DNA of 23,812 nt, from contig CAYWNA010000202.1 in assembly GCA_964459305.1 (NCBI GenBank), positions 1-23,812 of the forward strand. The letters run 5' to 3'. This document shows, piece after piece, positions 23,444 to 23,812 of this stretch. A program made the position numbers and the translations under genes. The stretch's first letter is position 1. Every line of letters starts with the position of its first letter. The DNA is from CAYWNA01 sp964459305 (lineage in GTDB: Bacteria > Planctomycetota > Planctomycetia > Pirellulales > Pirellulaceae). The notes beneath the pieces were generated by a model. The model searched no databases, had not been told where the DNA came from, and saw only the letters and a list, made by a program, of their open reading frames with translations.

Positions 23444-23812
23444 AATTGACCATCGATTCTGCTCGCCTGCAGGCCGCTTGCGACAAGGTGCGTTCCCAAC
23501 TGCTGGCCGAACGCGTGCCGGAGGGCCACTGGATTGGCCAACTTTCCACGTCGGCGCTTTCCACGGCGACAGCTGTCAGTGCGTTTTCGGTGGTGCGCCG
23601 GCATGGCCGGCCTGATGCCCAATACGACGACGCGATCGATACCGGCATCCGATGGTTGGCAGACCATCAGAACGACGACGGCGGGTGGGGCGACACCGAC
23701 AGGAGCCACTCGAACATCGCTACGACAATGCTTGCGGTGGCCGCCTTTCACTTGGCCGGTATGGCGGACGAGTATGCGGCGCTCTTGAATTCTGCCAACG
23801 CGTACATTGATT
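23440..23812 (+). CDS. Squalene/hopene-cyclase-like protein, N-terminal part (cut by window end)
   Basis: An open frame without a stop runs from 23440 to the right edge, about 124 residues. It reads KLTIDSARLQAACDK, then GHWIGQLSTSALSTATAVSA, YDDAIDTGIRWLADHQ and NDDGGWGDTDRSHSNIATTM. The QNDDGGWGDT stretch is a QW repeat and the whole is the N-terminal alpha-barrel of class II terpene cyclases or prenyltransferase/squalene-oxidase-repeat proteins. The catalytic DXDD region lies beyond the window, so the reaction is open. The start is most likely TTG at 23440, forming a TTGA overlap with the ThuA stop; TTG at 23446 is an alternative. No strong ribosome-binding site is seen, so translational coupling to ThuA is likely. 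Confidence 0.85.
   Translation, partial: MKLTIDSARLQAACDKVRSQLLAERVPEGHWIGQLSTSALSTATAVSAFSVVRRHGRPDAQYDDAIDTGIRWLADHQNDDGGWGDTDRSHSNIATTMLAVAAFHLAGMADEYAALLNSANAYID

Noticed and set aside
1..23812. CRISPR array, tRNA or rRNA genes, transposase genes
   Set aside because: No regularly spaced direct repeats, tRNA-like cloverleaf or transposase domain was seen; the REP elements have no RAYT gene within this window.

Overview
The window looks like a chromosomal stretch of a planctomycete, probably a Rhodopirellula/Pirellula-type member of the Pirellulales. I infer this from the gene set: a very large VIT/von Willebrand protein paired with an ECF sigma factor, a Tat-exported ThuA-domain protein, a planctomycete-style ClpS, and fusions of two-component and Hanks-kinase domains. 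Many GTAG-headed or GTGG-headed REP/REPIN palindromes lie between and inside genes. No phage, plasmid, CRISPR, rRNA or tRNA feature was seen.

Layout. (1) 1-4238, minus strand: a probable four-gene unit transcribed in the order GT2 glycosyltransferase, BshC-like protein of unknown function, Eis-like GNAT-SCP2 acetyltransferase, and a DMT/GRP-type transporter cut by the window edge. The mix of sugar transfer, possible ligation, acetylation and transport suggests a small-molecule pathway. (2) 4337-8735: a divergent orphan MoxR ATPase, ClpS on the minus strand, then an M20 dipeptidase and serS as a tight plus-strand pair. Two textbook REPINs lie between these genes. (3) 8872-13772, minus strand: an ECF sigma factor followed by a giant protein that joins an anti-sigma-like N-terminus, one membrane helix, a Gly-rich and coiled-coil linker, a VIT domain, a vWA domain and a YfaP/DUF2135-like C-terminus. 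Its reading frame contains at least one REPIN that is translated. (4) 13773-14662: a long gene-poor stretch with a composite REPIN, a REP, a hairpin-rich block with a doubtful ORF, and a strongly structured leader. (5) 14663-20604: a membrane hybrid histidine kinase (CHASE-like/PAS/HisKA/HATPase/REC/REC/HPt) overlapping by ATGA a REC-HD-GYP-REC-Ser/Thr-kinase protein. This pair is the most striking signalling system here: it wires phosphorelay, c-di-GMP hydrolysis and Hanks-type phosphorylation together. (6) 20628-22336, minus strand: an SGNH-hydrolase lipoprotein and a secreted GH43/GH32-like beta-propeller protein. (7) 22499-23812, plus strand: a ThuA protein overlapping a squalene/hopene-cyclase-like gene that runs off the end.

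The best candidates for something undescribed are the REC-HD-GYP-REC-kinase fusion with a possible internal translation start at its junction, the REPIN translated inside the VIT/vWA gene, the sigma factor paired with a giant anti-sigma/VIT/vWA protein, and the BshC-like cluster.
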